The notes under the pieces were generated by a model that ran no database searches, was not told the DNA's origin, and worked only from the letters and a program-made list of their open reading frames with translations. Of a stretch of DNA of 64,000 nucleotides, positions 30,021 to 38,814 are shown piece by piece. The translations under genes were made by a program, and so were the position numbers. Origin of the DNA: Bacillus pumilus (GTDB lineage: Bacteria > Bacillota > Bacilli > Bacillales > Bacillaceae). Each line of letters opens with the position of its first letter. The stretch's first letter is position 1. The stretch lies in contig NZ_CP027116.1 of assembly GCF_003431975.1 (NCBI RefSeq), positions 1,488,001 to 1,552,000 on the forward strand. Direction: 5' to 3'.

Positions 30021-31265
30021 ATGTCAATCTATCAACAGTTGTTAGCTCGAGAACGCAGTGGGGAACCAATCAAAGTAGGAATTATCGGAGCAGGCCAAAT
30101 GGGCTTTGGACTCATTTCACAAATTTCTAAAATTCCAGGCATGATTGTCGCCGGTGTTTGTGATATTCATCTTAGTGCAGCAGAGAAGGCAGCAAATTTC
30201 TACAAGCAGCATGCAAAGCCACATCAAATGGTTGTCACAAATGATTACAGAGAAGTGATTCAATCAGATTTCGTGGAAGTTGTCGTAGATGCAACAGGAG
30301 TTCCAGAGGTCGGAGCAAACATTTCTTTGGAAGCGCTTAATTCGAAAAAACATCTCGTTCTTTTAAATGTAGAAGTGGATATTACCATCGGTTTGGTGAT
30401 GCATAAGTTATTCACAAATGCAGGACTTGTTTACTCAGGATCAGCTGGAGACGAACCGGCAGCAACACTAGAATTATATGAATTTGCAAAAACAATGGGA
30501 CTTGAGGTGCTCGTTGCTGGGAAAGGTAAGAACAACCCATTCTTCCCAGAAGCAAACCCGGATACGTGTAAAGCAGAAGCGGATAGTAAACATATGAGTG
30601 CCCACATGCTGGCTGCATTCCAAGACGGAACAAAAACGATGGCAGAAATGAACCTACTAAGTAATGCAACAGGACTTTTGCCAGATAAGGTGGGTATGCA
30701 CGGAGTAGAAGCGAATTTAGAAAATGTAGCAGATAAATTGAATCAAAAACAGCAAGGCGGCGTGCTCGATCACTTTGGAGTCGTTGAATATGTAAATGGA
30801 CTTGCACCAGGTGTATTTGTCATCGTGAAGAGTGATCTTGAGCCCGTTGATGAAGAGCTACGTTACTTAAAAGTCGGAAAAGGCCCGCACTACACACTTT
30901 ACCGTCCTTTCCACTTAGCGAGTCTTGAAACACCTGTTACGATCGCAAAAGCGGTCTTACAGCATGATTCCTCCATTCACCCAATTGGTGTACCAGTATC
31001 AGAAACTGTAGCTGTTGCGAAAAGAGATATCAAAGCAGGGGAATCACTTGACGGAATTGGCGGATACTCCGTAAGAGGTGTACTTGAAACACATCAAGAC
31101 ATGAAAGCGAACGGCCACATTCCAATTGGCTTAATCAGCGGAAAAGTCATAGCGAAAAAAGACATCAAACTAGGACAATTCCTGACGCATGATGATGTTG
31201 AACTTGATTCAAACACAACGGTCTGGAAGCTACGTTCACTACAAGATCATTTATTTCAATCATAA
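30021..31265 (+). CDS. DXR-II/DRL-like NAD(P)-dependent oxidoreductase with SAF domain
   Basis: The 414-residue protein has an N-terminal Rossmann fold with GAGQMG (residues 23-28), related to homoserine dehydrogenase. The central catalytic domain contains SGSAGDEPAA and GKGKNNPFFPEANPDTC, and a C-terminal SAF domain spans about 320-385 (VAKRDIKAGESLDGIGGY). This architecture is that of the DRL/DXR-II family. One Brucella member converts 1-deoxyxylulose 5-phosphate to methylerythritol 4-phosphate, but many members have unknown activity. It stands where srlD would be in a sorbitol operon. I infer that it acts on the phosphorylated PTS substrate. The exact reaction is unknown. Confidence 0.75.
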   Translation: MSIYQQLLARERSGEPIKVGIIGAGQMGFGLISQISKIPGMIVAGVCDIHLSAAEKAANFYKQHAKPHQMVVTNDYREVIQSDFVEVVVDATGVPEVGANISLEALNSKKHLVLLNVEVDITIGLVMHKLFTNAGLVYSGSAGDEPAATLELYEFAKTMGLEVLVAGKGKNNPFFPEANPDTCKAEADSKHMSAHMLAAFQDGTKTMAEMNLLSNATGLLPDKVGMHGVEANLENVADKLNQKQQGGVLDHFGVVEYVNGLAPGVFVIVKSDLEPVDEELRYLKVGKGPHYTLYRPFHLASLETPVTIAKAVLQHDSSIHPIGVPVSETVAVAKRDIKAGESLDGIGGYSVRGVLETHQDMKANGHIPIGLISGKVIAKKDIKLGQFLTHDDVELDSNTTVWKLRSLQDHLFQS

Positions 31266-31277
31266 GGACGTGAAGCT

Positions 31278-31709
31278 GTGGAAAAATTAGCTATCGTACT
31301 TTGTATCGTTCTCGTTGTGCAGTATGGGTTATCTTTTATTCAAATTAAGTACTACCGAAAGAGCATGGATTCACTTATTGATGATTACAGAGGGAAGCAT
31401 GGCTATCACTTATTTTCGGGAATGGAGCGGCGCAAAGTGGGCCCTGGAGCCATTGCGCTCATCATTGTGGATGAATCGTATATCATTCAAAAATGCCATG
31501 TGCTTGGCGGTGTGTCGATTTTATCTAAATTTAAAGAAGTTCCTTCATATGAAGGAAAGCATGTCGGTGCAGTGCTAGACGAGCATCATATGATGAAGCA
31601 GACGCTAAAAAAACGCAAAAAGGGGCCAGCTGTCATGCAAGCACTTTCCATGGCGGCTGAACAAGCACTTGTCTCGATTTCGAAAAAAAATATAACAAAT
31701 GTGAACTAA
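31278..31709 (+). CDS. GutM-like protein (glucitol operon activator family)
   Basis: The 143-residue protein has one N-terminal membrane segment (about 3-22) followed by a basic cytoplasmic domain with GPGAIALIIVD and GGVSILSKFKEVPSYEGKHVGAV. This is the GutM family found beside glucitol PTS genes. In E. coli GutM is described as an activator of the gut operon, but the membrane helix here makes the mechanism unclear. The GTG start is 12 bases after the oxidoreductase stop, clearly the same transcript. Confidence 0.75.
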   Translation: MEKLAIVLCIVLVVQYGLSFIQIKYYRKSMDSLIDDYRGKHGYHLFSGMERRKVGPGAIALIIVDESYIIQKCHVLGGVSILSKFKEVPSYEGKHVGAVLDEHHMMKQTLKKRKKGPAVMQALSMAAEQALVSISKKNITNVN

Positions 31710-31726
31710 GAAAGGGGAGATGAAAC

Positions 31727-32257
31727 ATGGAATGGATTCAATGGTTTGGAGAACACTTTATCGGAATGTTTGAAGCCGGCGGAAAGCAATTCATGGGTCT
31801 TGTTACAGGTATCGTTCCAACGCTTGTTGTGTTACTTACTTTCACTTATGCTGTCATGAAGTTTATTGGAGAAGAACGAGTGAATAGAGCGATTCAGTTT
31901 GCAGCGAAATATACCATTTTGCGCTACACGTTAATGCCGATCTTATCCGTTCTTATTTTGACAAACCCAATGGCTTATACGTTTGGCCGCTTCTTACCCG
32001 AAAAACAAAAACCAGCATTCTATGATTCAGCTGTTTCATTTGTTCATCCGGTGACATCACTGTTCCCGTATGCCAACGCAGGAGAACTATTTGTCTACTT
32101 AGGGATTGCGAACGGGATTAAAGAAGCTGGGTACTCCATGTCAGAACTGGCTGTTCGTTACTTCTTAGTCGGGATCGTCGTCATTTTACTTCGCGGAATC
32201 ATTACTGAATGGATCACAAAATACTTAGCAGGAAAAATGAAAGCGAATTCACAATAG
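31727..32257 (+). CDS. PTS glucitol/sorbitol-family EIIC component
   Basis: The 176-residue membrane protein has several hydrophobic segments (for example [19 protein letters not shown] and [15 protein letters not shown]) and resembles SrlA/GutA. It has the conserved [17 protein letters not shown] loop and [18 protein letters not shown]. It forms part of the membrane channel with the EIIBC protein encoded next. An AAAGGGGAG site precedes ATG. Family membership is clear. The actual polyol carried cannot be read from the sequence. Confidence 0.88.
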   Translation: MEWIQWFGEHFIGMFEAGGKQFMGLVTGIVPTLVVLLTFTYAVMKFIGEERVNRAIQFAAKYTILRYTLMPILSVLILTNPMAYTFGRFLPEKQKPAFYDSAVSFVHPVTSLFPYANAGELFVYLGIANGIKEAGYSMSELAVRYFLVGIVVILLRGIITEWITKYLAGKMKANSQ

Positions 32258-32270
32258 GGGAGGGTCAGAC

Positions 32271-33281
32271 ATGACAAACCACAAAGTATTTGTTGCAAAA
32301 GGCGCTGGTGGATGGGGGAAAGGCTTGGAGCTTGAACCAACTGGTAAAAGAAGAAAGGTTGTTTCCATTACAGGGGGAGGCATTCACCCAGTTGCACGTA
32401 AAATTGCAGAAATGACAGGGACAGAAGCATGTGACGGCTTTAAAAACTCGATACCAGAAGATGAAATGATGTGTGTTGTCATTGACTGCGGAGGAACGGC
32501 GCGAATCGGACTTTATCCAATGAAACGCATTCCAACTGTCGATGTGTTGGCATCCTCTCCTTCTGGACCGCTTGCAAAACATATTACAGAGGATATCTTC
32601 GTATCAGGCGTCACAGAAAAAGATATTTCCTTTGCGGAAGCGTCTGATGGTGAAGAGACTGTAGAAGGTCAAGAAAGTAGTGGGCCAATTGACAAAGAGA
32701 ATTTTAAAGAAACGTATTCAAAACTGAAAGAAGAAAATATCGAGCGTCAGGAAAAAGGGAATTTCCTGATGAGGTTCTCAAGAGGAATCGGGAAAGTCAC
32801 CGGTACGTTCTATCAGGCAGGCCGTGATTCCGTTGATATGCTTTTGAAAAACATTATTCCATTCATGGCATTTGTCAGTATGTTAATTGGAATTATCAAT
32901 TATACAAAAATTGGTGACTTGATTGCTCATTTTCTATCACCACTGGCTGGATCTTTATGGGGGCTCTTACTGCTTGTTGTCGTCTGTACACTGCCGTTCC
33001 TATCGCCAGTCTTAGGACCTGGGGCAGTCATTGCACAAGTCATCGGTGTACTTATTGGTAGTCAAATTGCACTAGGAAACATTCCGCCTCAATTTGCTCT
33101 TCCAGCACTGTTTGCTATCAACGGTCAAGTAGGGTGTGACTTTATTCCAGTGGGGCTATCACTTGGTGAAGCGAAGCCGGAAACGGTACAATATGGGGTA
33201 CCAGCTGTTTTGTATAGCCGTCTCATTACAGGGGTTCTATCTGTTGTGATCGCATACGTTGCCAGCTTCGGTATGTATTAA
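32271..33281 (+). CDS. PTS glucitol/sorbitol-family EIIBC component
   Basis: The 336-residue protein has an N-terminal IIB domain starting [11 protein letters not shown]. Its likely phosphorylation site is Cys73 in [12 protein letters not shown], which aligns with the active cysteine region of E. coli SrlE. A charged linker (about 120-165) leads to a C-terminal membrane part with about four segments and [22 protein letters not shown]. It phosphorylates the polyol during uptake. It follows the EIIC gene by 13 bases with a GGGGAGGG site. Confidence 0.9.
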   Translation: MTNHKVFVAKGAGGWGKGLELEPTGKRRKVVSITGGGIHPVARKIAEMTGTEACDGFKNSIPEDEMMCVVIDCGGTARIGLYPMKRIPTVDVLASSPSGPLAKHITEDIFVSGVTEKDISFAEASDGEETVEGQESSGPIDKENFKETYSKLKEENIERQEKGNFLMRFSRGIGKVTGTFYQAGRDSVDMLLKNIIPFMAFVSMLIGIINYTKIGDLIAHFLSPLAGSLWGLLLLVVVCTLPFLSPVLGPGAVIAQVIGVLIGSQIALGNIPPQFALPALFAINGQVGCDFIPVGLSLGEAKPETVQYGVPAVLYSRLITGVLSVVIAYVASFGMY

Positions 33282-33307
33282 ACGTATTAAAGGAGGAATC
33301 GAGATAC

Positions 33308-33664
33308 ATGGTAACACAATCCGTCGTAAAAGAAATTGGGATTTTAGTCCCTCAATTTAAAGAAGATAAGCTGATTGTTTTATTTGGCCCCGCAGCGCCG
33401 CAGGAATTAAGAGATATGTCCGTCATTCATGAGTTCGAACATTTAGAAGAAGAACCGCTGAAACTGGGCGGTACCATTCAAGTGGGCGATCAAACGTACA
33501 CGATCACAGCCGTCGGCAATAAAGCAAATGACAACTTTAAAGAGCTCGGCCATATTTCGATCTACTTCCAAGAGCCGTTTGATGATGTATTACCGGGAGC
33601 TGTTTTTGCATCCCCGCACACCTTTCCTGATATAAAAGAAGGCGTACGAATCGAAATTTCGTAA
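33308..33664 (+). CDS. PTS glucitol/sorbitol-family EIIA component
   Basis: The 118-residue cytosolic protein has the SrlB pattern GGTIQVGDQTYTITAVG followed by NDNFKELGHISIYF. It carries phosphate from HPr to the EIIB domain. An AAAGGAGG site precedes ATG and a terminator follows, making it the last gene of the operon. No hexitol-phosphate dehydrogenase, kinase or aldolase is encoded in the unit, so the DRL-like enzyme is the only candidate for the next step. Confidence 0.9.
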   Translation: MVTQSVVKEIGILVPQFKEDKLIVLFGPAAPQELRDMSVIHEFEHLEEEPLKLGGTIQVGDQTYTITAVGNKANDNFKELGHISIYFQEPFDDVLPGAVFASPHTFPDIKEGVRIEIS

Positions 33665-33676
33665 GCATGTATGCAG

Positions 33677-33710
33677 AAAAGCTGTTCCTCAAAAGGAGCA
33701 GCTTTTTTAT
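33677..33710 (+). terminator. Terminator after the PTS operon
   Basis: AAAGCTG-TTCC pairs with GGAGCAGCTTT and runs into Ts. It is the right boundary of the accessory region. Confidence 0.88.
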
Positions 33711-33794
33711 GTGAGGTTTACCAGAAAGAGCATTTGCGATATGCTGTAACCATTCATTATTTGTTTATTCAGAATTTTTACACAGGGGGAAATG

Positions 33795-34574
33795 ATGGTG
33801 TCACTGGAATTGAAGAATGTTTCTTTAAAACGAAATGGAAAATGGCTGCTTCAAGCTGTTGACTGGCAGGTGAACAAAGAAGAGCACTGGGTGCTTTACG
33901 GTTTAAATGGGGCGGGCAAAACCGCTTTATTAAATATGCTCTGCTCATATTATTTCCCTACGTCAGGTGAGATGACCGTGCTCGGACATGTCTTTGGCAA
34001 GGAGGCTCTTGGCGAAAAGCTCAGAAAAAAAATTGGCCTCATTTCTGCGGGACTTGAAAAGAAACTGCACAGAGACGACAATGCATTTGAAATTGTTCTT
34101 AGCGGAGCATTTGCTTCAATCGGGCTTTATGAAACCCCTACAGATGAAATAAGAGAGAAAGCCATTGATCTATTAAAAGCATTTGGTTCATTCAAATATG
34201 CTAACCGGACATATGAAACTCTCTCGCAAGGAGAAAAGCAAAAAGTCCTGATTGCGAGGGTTTTAATGAATGATCCGCAGCTTTTGATTTTAGATGAGCC
34301 TGTGACAGGTCTTGATTTTTTAGCAAGAGAACAAGTGCTGGAGACCATCTCATTCATTGCTTCAAAGTCTAATGCACCGACTATGCTCTACACGACCCAT
34401 CATGCAGAAGAGATTCTGCCAGTTTTTCAGCACACTTTATTATTAAAAGATGGGACCGTATTTGATCAAGGAGAAACAAAAGAAATGATGACAAGCGACT
34501 TGCTTTCGTCCTTCTTTGAATGTTCGGTAGATGTGATGTGGAGAAATGGCCGTCCGCATTTAAGTAAAGTGTAG
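33795..34574 (+). CDS. ylmA: ABC transporter ATP-binding protein YlmA
   Basis: The roughly 259-residue ABC ATPase has Walker A GLNGAGKT, signature LSQGEKQKV, Walker B LLILDEPVTGLD and a switch histidine (TTHHAEEI). No permease gene is adjacent, so the partner and substrate are unknown. It matches YlmA, the gene after sigG in B. subtilis. ATG 33792, ATG 33795 and GTG 33798 are all possible. 33795 or 33798 is better spaced from the AGGGGG site. Confidence 0.88.
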   Translation: MVSLELKNVSLKRNGKWLLQAVDWQVNKEEHWVLYGLNGAGKTALLNMLCSYYFPTSGEMTVLGHVFGKEALGEKLRKKIGLISAGLEKKLHRDDNAFEIVLSGAFASIGLYETPTDEIREKAIDLLKAFGSFKYANRTYETLSQGEKQKVLIARVLMNDPQLLILDEPVTGLDFLAREQVLETISFIASKSNAPTMLYTTHHAEEILPVFQHTLLLKDGTVFDQGETKEMMTSDLLSSFFECSVDVMWRNGRPHLSKV

Positions 34575-34653
34575 ATAAAAGAAACTATTGGTCTGCGTCC
34601 CTGCTTTTCCATCATACATATTATAGTAGAAAACGAAAGGCGGGGAAGGGCAA

Positions 34654-34890
34654 ATGATCAGTATTTCTGAATTCCAAATCAAGGATGTCGTCGATGTGTC
34701 GAGCGGGAAAAAACTAGGCACCATTGGCGACATTGATATTAATGTCACGAGCGGTAAAATACAAGCAATCATTATTGGCGGCACAGGTAAAATGATGGGA
34801 TTTTTCGGAAAAGAAGAGGAAATGATTGTGCCGTGGCGAAATATAGTAAAAATTGGCGAAGATGTAATACTTGTCCGATTGTCTTCTTAA
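34654..34890 (+). CDS. ylmC: PRC-barrel protein YlmC (YlmC/YmxH family)
   Basis: The 78-residue protein is a single PRC-barrel-like domain (FQIKDVVDVSSGKKLGTIGDIDIN) ending IVPWRNIVKIGEDVILVRL. The family is common in spore formers and its role is unclear. AAAGGCGGGG precedes ATG. In B. subtilis ylmB lies between ylmA and ylmC. Here only 79 non-coding bases separate them. Confidence 0.9.
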   Translation: MISISEFQIKDVVDVSSGKKLGTIGDIDINVTSGKIQAIIIGGTGKMMGFFGKEEEMIVPWRNIVKIGEDVILVRLSS

Positions 34891-35075
34891 TTCACATACC
34901 TCCTCAATAAATGAATCCATTATCCTTAACATAAGCTCTCCATTCTCAGCAAACAATGTCTTTTTCGGGTAAAAAGATTACGTTTTCATATCAATTTGAA
35001 AAAAAACCTGTAGAAAGGGCACATTTGAGTGTAATATTTAATGAATCCCACTAACTGTCTACGCATGTCTTGTGG

Positions 35076-35081
35076 TAAAAT
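35076..35081 (+). promoter_or_regulatory. Candidate extended -10 before ylmD
   Basis: TGGTAAAAT (extended -10 form TGNTAAAAT) lies 45 bases before the ylmD start. No good -35 is seen. It is the most likely promoter in the 235-base ylmC-ylmD gap. Confidence 0.4.
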
Positions 35082-35125
35082 AGGAGCGAAATAAAGAGAG
35101 ATGAATGAAAGGTGGGAGGGTAGCT

Positions 35126-35965
35126 TTGACATACAAATATGACCCCTTTCAGCAGAAATCACCTTATGCAATGACCATTCATGATTGGACGAACATGACA
35201 TGTTCTGGTAAAGAGGTATTGGCCGGATTTACGACAAAAAATGGCGGATTCAGCCTTTCTCCATATCAATCATTGAACACTGGACTCCATGTAGGAGATG
35301 ATGCTTCTAGTGTCCAAATGAATCGTCAAGTCATAGCAGATGATGCTGCTGTGCCGCTCTCTGATTGGGTGTTTGCAGACCAAACACACGAGGACCGCAT
35401 CAAGAAAGTCACCAAAGAACAAAGAGGAAGAGGAAGTCTTCATTATCACGAGGCACTGCCTGGAACAGACGGCTTATATACGTCTGAACCGAACATGATG
35501 CTCGCTCTTTGTTTCGCTGACTGCGTTCCGCTTTATTTTCTAGCTCCGCAAAATGGACTCATTGGAACAGCCCATGCTGGATGGAAAGGAACCGTCAAGC
35601 AAATTGGTGCAAAGATGGTTGATGTATGGATCAACCGAGAAGGTGTCAAGACCGATCAAATACAAGTCGTCATTGGACCATCCATTGGCAGCTGCTGCTA
35701 CATAGTTGATGACGTGGTCTTGAATCAAGTGAAACAGCTTCACTTTTCAACAGATGATGTGTATTCCGAGATTTCACAAGGACAATATAAATTAGACTTA
35801 AAAACATTAAACAAAAACGTATTGCTTCATGCAGGAATAAAAGAAGAAAACATACATGTCAGTTCGATGTGCACAAGCTGCAATGAACAGCTTTTCTTCT
35901 CACACCGTCGTGATCAAGGAAAAACAGGACGTATGATGTCTTTTGTCGGGTTTAAGGAGGCATAA
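35126..35965 (+). CDS. ylmD: Laccase-domain protein YlmD (PgeF/YfiH family)
   Basis: The 279-residue protein has the YfiH/PgeF signatures: GFTTKNGGFS, QTHEDRI, the metal-binding LCFADCVPL with AHAGWKGT, and VGPSIGSCCY. E. coli YfiH edits peptidoglycan precursors, and homologues show purine-nucleoside activity. The cellular role in bacilli is not settled. TTG 35126 follows GGGAGGG with good spacing and is chosen over ATG 35105. The stop is followed immediately by the ylmE start. Confidence 0.88.
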   Translation: MTYKYDPFQQKSPYAMTIHDWTNMTCSGKEVLAGFTTKNGGFSLSPYQSLNTGLHVGDDASSVQMNRQVIADDAAVPLSDWVFADQTHEDRIKKVTKEQRGRGSLHYHEALPGTDGLYTSEPNMMLALCFADCVPLYFLAPQNGLIGTAHAGWKGTVKQIGAKMVDVWINREGVKTDQIQVVIGPSIGSCCYIVDDVVLNQVKQLHFSTDDVYSEISQGQYKLDLKTLNKNVLLHAGIKEENIHVSSMCTSCNEQLFFSHRRDQGKTGRMMSFVGFKEA

Positions 35966-36661
35966 GTGCAATTGAATGTACGAGAGAATCTCAGACAAAT
36001 AAATGAACAAATCAACGAAGCATGTAAAAGAGCTGGCCGGAACCCAGCGGATGTATCCGTCGTTGCTGTCACAAAGTATGTCTCGGTTGAACGGGCACTA
36101 GAAGCCAAGAAAGCAGGAATTTTGCACTTTGGTGAAAATCGTGATCAAGGGTTACTTGAAAAACAAGCGGCCATAACCGATGAAAACATTAGCTGGCACT
36201 TCATCGGCAGTTTACAAACACGAAAAGTGAAATCTGTCATTCAAACAATTGACTACTTACATTCGCTCGACAGGATGTCTCTTGCGAATGAAATTGAAAA
36301 AAGAGCGGATCACACGGTTCGCTGCTTTGTACAGGTGAATACATCGCAGGAGGAGTCAAAACACGGCTTACAAAGTGAAGACGTGATCCCATTTGTCAAA
36401 CAGCTCGCTGATTTCAGACACATTGAAATTGCTGGACTGATGACGATGGCTCCATTTACAGATGATCACACTGTGATTCGAAACTGCTTTAAAACATTAA
36501 AACATCTTCAAGAAGAAGTAAAACATCTTAACCAAGTAAATGCACCTTGTCAGCATTTATCGATGGGCATGTCAAATGATTTTGAAATCGCAATTGAAGA
36601 AGGTGCGACATTCGTTCGGATTGGCTCTTCACTTGTTGGAAATGAAACAGGAGGTGCGTGA
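35966..36661 (+). CDS. ylmE: PLP homeostasis protein YlmE (YggS family)
   Basis: The 231-residue fold III PLP-binding protein has the cofactor lysine at about Lys37 in VVAVTKYVS, plus [19 protein letters not shown] and the C-terminal [23 protein letters not shown]. The family (YggS/PLPBP) regulates pyridoxal phosphate supply. The GTG start directly abuts the ylmD stop and is served by AAGGAGG inside ylmD, so translation is coupled. Confidence 0.93.
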   Translation: MQLNVRENLRQINEQINEACKRAGRNPADVSVVAVTKYVSVERALEAKKAGILHFGENRDQGLLEKQAAITDENISWHFIGSLQTRKVKSVIQTIDYLHSLDRMSLANEIEKRADHTVRCFVQVNTSQEESKHGLQSEDVIPFVKQLADFRHIEIAGLMTMAPFTDDHTVIRNCFKTLKHLQEEVKHLNQVNAPCQHLSMGMSNDFEIAIEEGATFVRIGSSLVGNETGGA

Positions 36662-36662
36662 C

Positions 36663-37121
36663 ATGAGCATAAAAAATAAGTTTAAAAGCTTTTTCACTCT
36701 CGACGATGAAGAGTATGAGTACGAATATATTGATGAAGAAAGAGAACCAGCTCAAGAAGAAAAAAGCACAAAGGACAAAGCGGCATTTCAAGAGCGTCCA
36801 CAGACAGGAAAACAAAATGTCGTCAGCTTGCAAAGCGTGCAGAAATCCTCTAAAGTGGTGTTAAGTGAGCCGCGTGTTTATGCAGAAGCGCAGGAGATTG
36901 CAGACCATATTAAAAACAGACGTGCAGTCGTCGTAAATTTGCAGCGCATTCAGCACGATCAAGCAAAGCGAATCATCGATTTCTTAAGTGGAACTGTTTA
37001 TGCAATCGGTGGAGACATCCAGCGTATTGGCTCGAATATATTCCTCTGCACACCTGATAATGTGGATGTATCTGGCACAATATCAGAGCTATTGACAGAG
37101 GAAGAACCTCAGAGGTGGTAA
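36663..37121 (+). CDS. sepF: Cell division protein SepF
   Basis: The 152-residue protein has an N-terminal amphipathic membrane-binding helix ([11 protein letters not shown]), an acidic linker and the SepF core ([34 protein letters not shown]). SepF forms rings that bundle FtsZ and tether it to the membrane. ATG 36663 follows GGAGGTG within the end of ylmE. Upstream in-frame residues overlap ylmE and are rejected. Confidence 0.96.
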   Translation: MSIKNKFKSFFTLDDEEYEYEYIDEEREPAQEEKSTKDKAAFQERPQTGKQNVVSLQSVQKSSKVVLSEPRVYAEAQEIADHIKNRRAVVVNLQRIQHDQAKRIIDFLSGTVYAIGGDIQRIGSNIFLCTPDNVDVSGTISELLTEEEPQRW

Positions 37122-37127
37122 ATCATA

Positions 37128-37409
37128 GTGATTCTATATTACATTTTCCAGTTTTTACAAACTGCATTAACGATTTATTCATTCGCGATTATTATTTACA
37201 TCTTCATGTCATGGGTGCCATCTGCAAGAGAAACATCAATTGGGCGTTTCCTGACAAATATTTGCGAACCGTATTTAGAACCATTTCGTAAAATTATTCC
37301 GCCAATTGGCATGATTGACATCTCGCCAATTGTGGCATTGCTTGTGATTCGTTTTGCATCATTATATGGACTAACTGGTCTTTACAATATGATTGCACGC
37401 TTCATGTAG
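37128..37409 (+). CDS. ylmG: YggT family membrane protein YlmG
   Basis: The 93-residue protein has two hydrophobic segments flanking the conserved [10 protein letters not shown] and [25 protein letters not shown] motifs of the YggT family. The precise function is unknown. Genetic links elsewhere tie the family to envelope or division processes. The GTG start is served by AGAGGTGG at the end of sepF. Confidence 0.9.
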   Translation: MILYYIFQFLQTALTIYSFAIIIYIFMSWVPSARETSIGRFLTNICEPYLEPFRKIIPPIGMIDISPIVALLVIRFASLYGLTGLYNMIARFM

Positions 37410-37462
37410 ACAGGCTGCCGGGCTTGGCACTGCCAGGCTCTTTTACATAAGAGGGGAACAAA

Positions 37463-38239
37463 ATGAGCGATATTTATCAACATTTTAGAAAAGAAGAACA
37501 GCCATTTGTCGACCAAGTGTTAGGCTGGAAAAAAATCGCACTCGACCAGTATCGAATGAAATTAACAGACTTTCTTGATCCGCGTGAGCAGTTTATTACC
37601 GAGTCCGTCATTCAGCATGCTGATGACCTTAGGATCATGTTTTTTGGCGGGTATGAAGGAGCGGAGCGTAAAAGAGCTCTCATTTATCCTGAATATTTAG
37701 AACCTGATATTCAGGATGTTGAACTGTCTTATTTTCAAGTGAACTATGCGAAAAAGTTTATTTCCTTAGAACATCCGAAGCTTCTTGGTTCACTGATTGG
37801 GACAGGCTTGAAGCGTCAAAAATTTGGAGATCTGTTATTTTCAGAGGAAGATGTGCAGTTTATTTGTACGAGTGATGTTGCCGACTTTGTTCGGGCGCAG
37901 CTGACGCATGTCGGCAGAGCATCCGTTTCATTAGAGGAAATCACGCAGAACGATTTAAAGCCGGTTATGAGCAAGAGTGACATCAAAGAAGATACCATTT
38001 CTTCACTAAGGCTTGATGCGATATGTGCTGCAGTTAGCCGTCAGTCTCGGCAAAAGGCACAGCTTTTGGTCAAAAACGGGCTTGTCAAAGTTAACTGGAA
38101 AGTCACTGAGGACCCTTCCTTTACAATCGGCGAAGGCGATCAGCTCTCTGTTCGGGGATTTGGCCGCTTTAGCTTGAAAACGATTGATGGGAAGACCAAA
38201 AAAGATAAATTTAAAGTAACATTTGAGCTTCTGACATAA
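37463..38239 (+). CDS. ylmH: S4-domain RNA-binding protein YlmH
   Basis: The 258-residue protein has an N-terminal YlmH domain (RKEEQPFVDQVLGWKK) and a C-terminal S4 RNA-binding domain from about residue 180 (SSLRLDAICAAVSRQSRQKAQLLVKNGLVKVNWK). YlmH binds the large ribosomal subunit and has been linked to ribosome-associated quality control, the pathway of RqcH, which is also encoded in this window. It precedes divIVA as in other bacilli. AGAGGGG precedes ATG. Confidence 0.93.
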   Translation: MSDIYQHFRKEEQPFVDQVLGWKKIALDQYRMKLTDFLDPREQFITESVIQHADDLRIMFFGGYEGAERKRALIYPEYLEPDIQDVELSYFQVNYAKKFISLEHPKLLGSLIGTGLKRQKFGDLLFSEEDVQFICTSDVADFVRAQLTHVGRASVSLEEITQNDLKPVMSKSDIKEDTISSLRLDAICAAVSRQSRQKAQLLVKNGLVKVNWKVTEDPSFTIGEGDQLSVRGFGRFSLKTIDGKTKKDKFKVTFELLT

Positions 38240-38265
38240 CGAACTTGAATCTGGAGGTGGCGAGG

Positions 38266-38760
38266 TTGCCATTAACACCTAATGATATTCATAATAAAAC
38301 GTTCACAAAAAGCTTTCGCGGATATGACGAAGATGAAGTAAATGAGTTTTTGAGCCAAGTGCGTAAAGATTATGAAATCGTACTTCGTAAAAAGAACGAA
38401 CTTGAAGAAAAAGTAAACGAGCTTGATGAAAGACTTGGTCATTTTGCGACAATTGAAGAGACACTAAACAAATCGATTCTTGTAGCGCAAGAAGCAGCAG
38501 AAGACGTCAAACGTCATTCTGATAAAGAAGCAAAATTGATTATTCGTGAAGCAGAGAAAAATGCAGATCGTATTATCAACGAAGCGCTATCAAAATCAAG
38601 AAAGATTGCGATGGAAATCGAAGAGCTCAAGAAGCAGTCGAAAGTCTTTAGAACTCGCTTCCAAATGCTCATCGAAGCTCAGCTTGATCTTCTGAAAAAT
38701 GATGATTGGGATCATTTACTGGAATATGAAGTTGACGCTGTCTTTGACGAAAAAGAATAA
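38266..38760 (+). CDS. divIVA: Cell division initiation protein DivIVA
   Basis: The 164-residue coiled-coil protein senses negative membrane curvature at poles and septa. The N-terminal domain has the membrane-inserting Phe17 and Arg18 (SFRGYDEDEVNEFL), followed by long parallel coiled coils. TTG 38266 is the start because GGAGGTGG ends six bases before it and the protein then begins MPLTPNDIH as in the family. An upstream ATG at 38245 would add seven foreign residues. Confidence 0.96.
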   Translation: MPLTPNDIHNKTFTKSFRGYDEDEVNEFLSQVRKDYEIVLRKKNELEEKVNELDERLGHFATIEETLNKSILVAQEAAEDVKRHSDKEAKLIIREAEKNADRIINEALSKSRKIAMEIEELKKQSKVFRTRFQMLIEAQLDLLKNDDWDHLLEYEVDAVFDEKE

Positions 38761-38814
38761 GCGCATCATCTTGACATGACGTGCACATGTTGCATATAAT
38801 ACCATCATAAATTA

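Noticed and set aside
30412..30807. 131-codon antisense frame in the oxidoreductase gene
   Set aside because: No domain, no ribosome site, and the plus-strand protein is a coherent SAF-domain oxidoreductase through this segment.
31727..33664. Straightforward sorbitol (glucitol) operon
   Set aside because: The transporter is of the glucitol family, but no sorbitol-6-phosphate dehydrogenase is present and a DRL-like enzyme takes its place. I therefore do not assign sorbitol as substrate.
33671..33862. 63-codon frame between the PTS operon and ylmA
   Set aside because: It reads through the terminator and overlaps ylmA in another frame without family resemblance.
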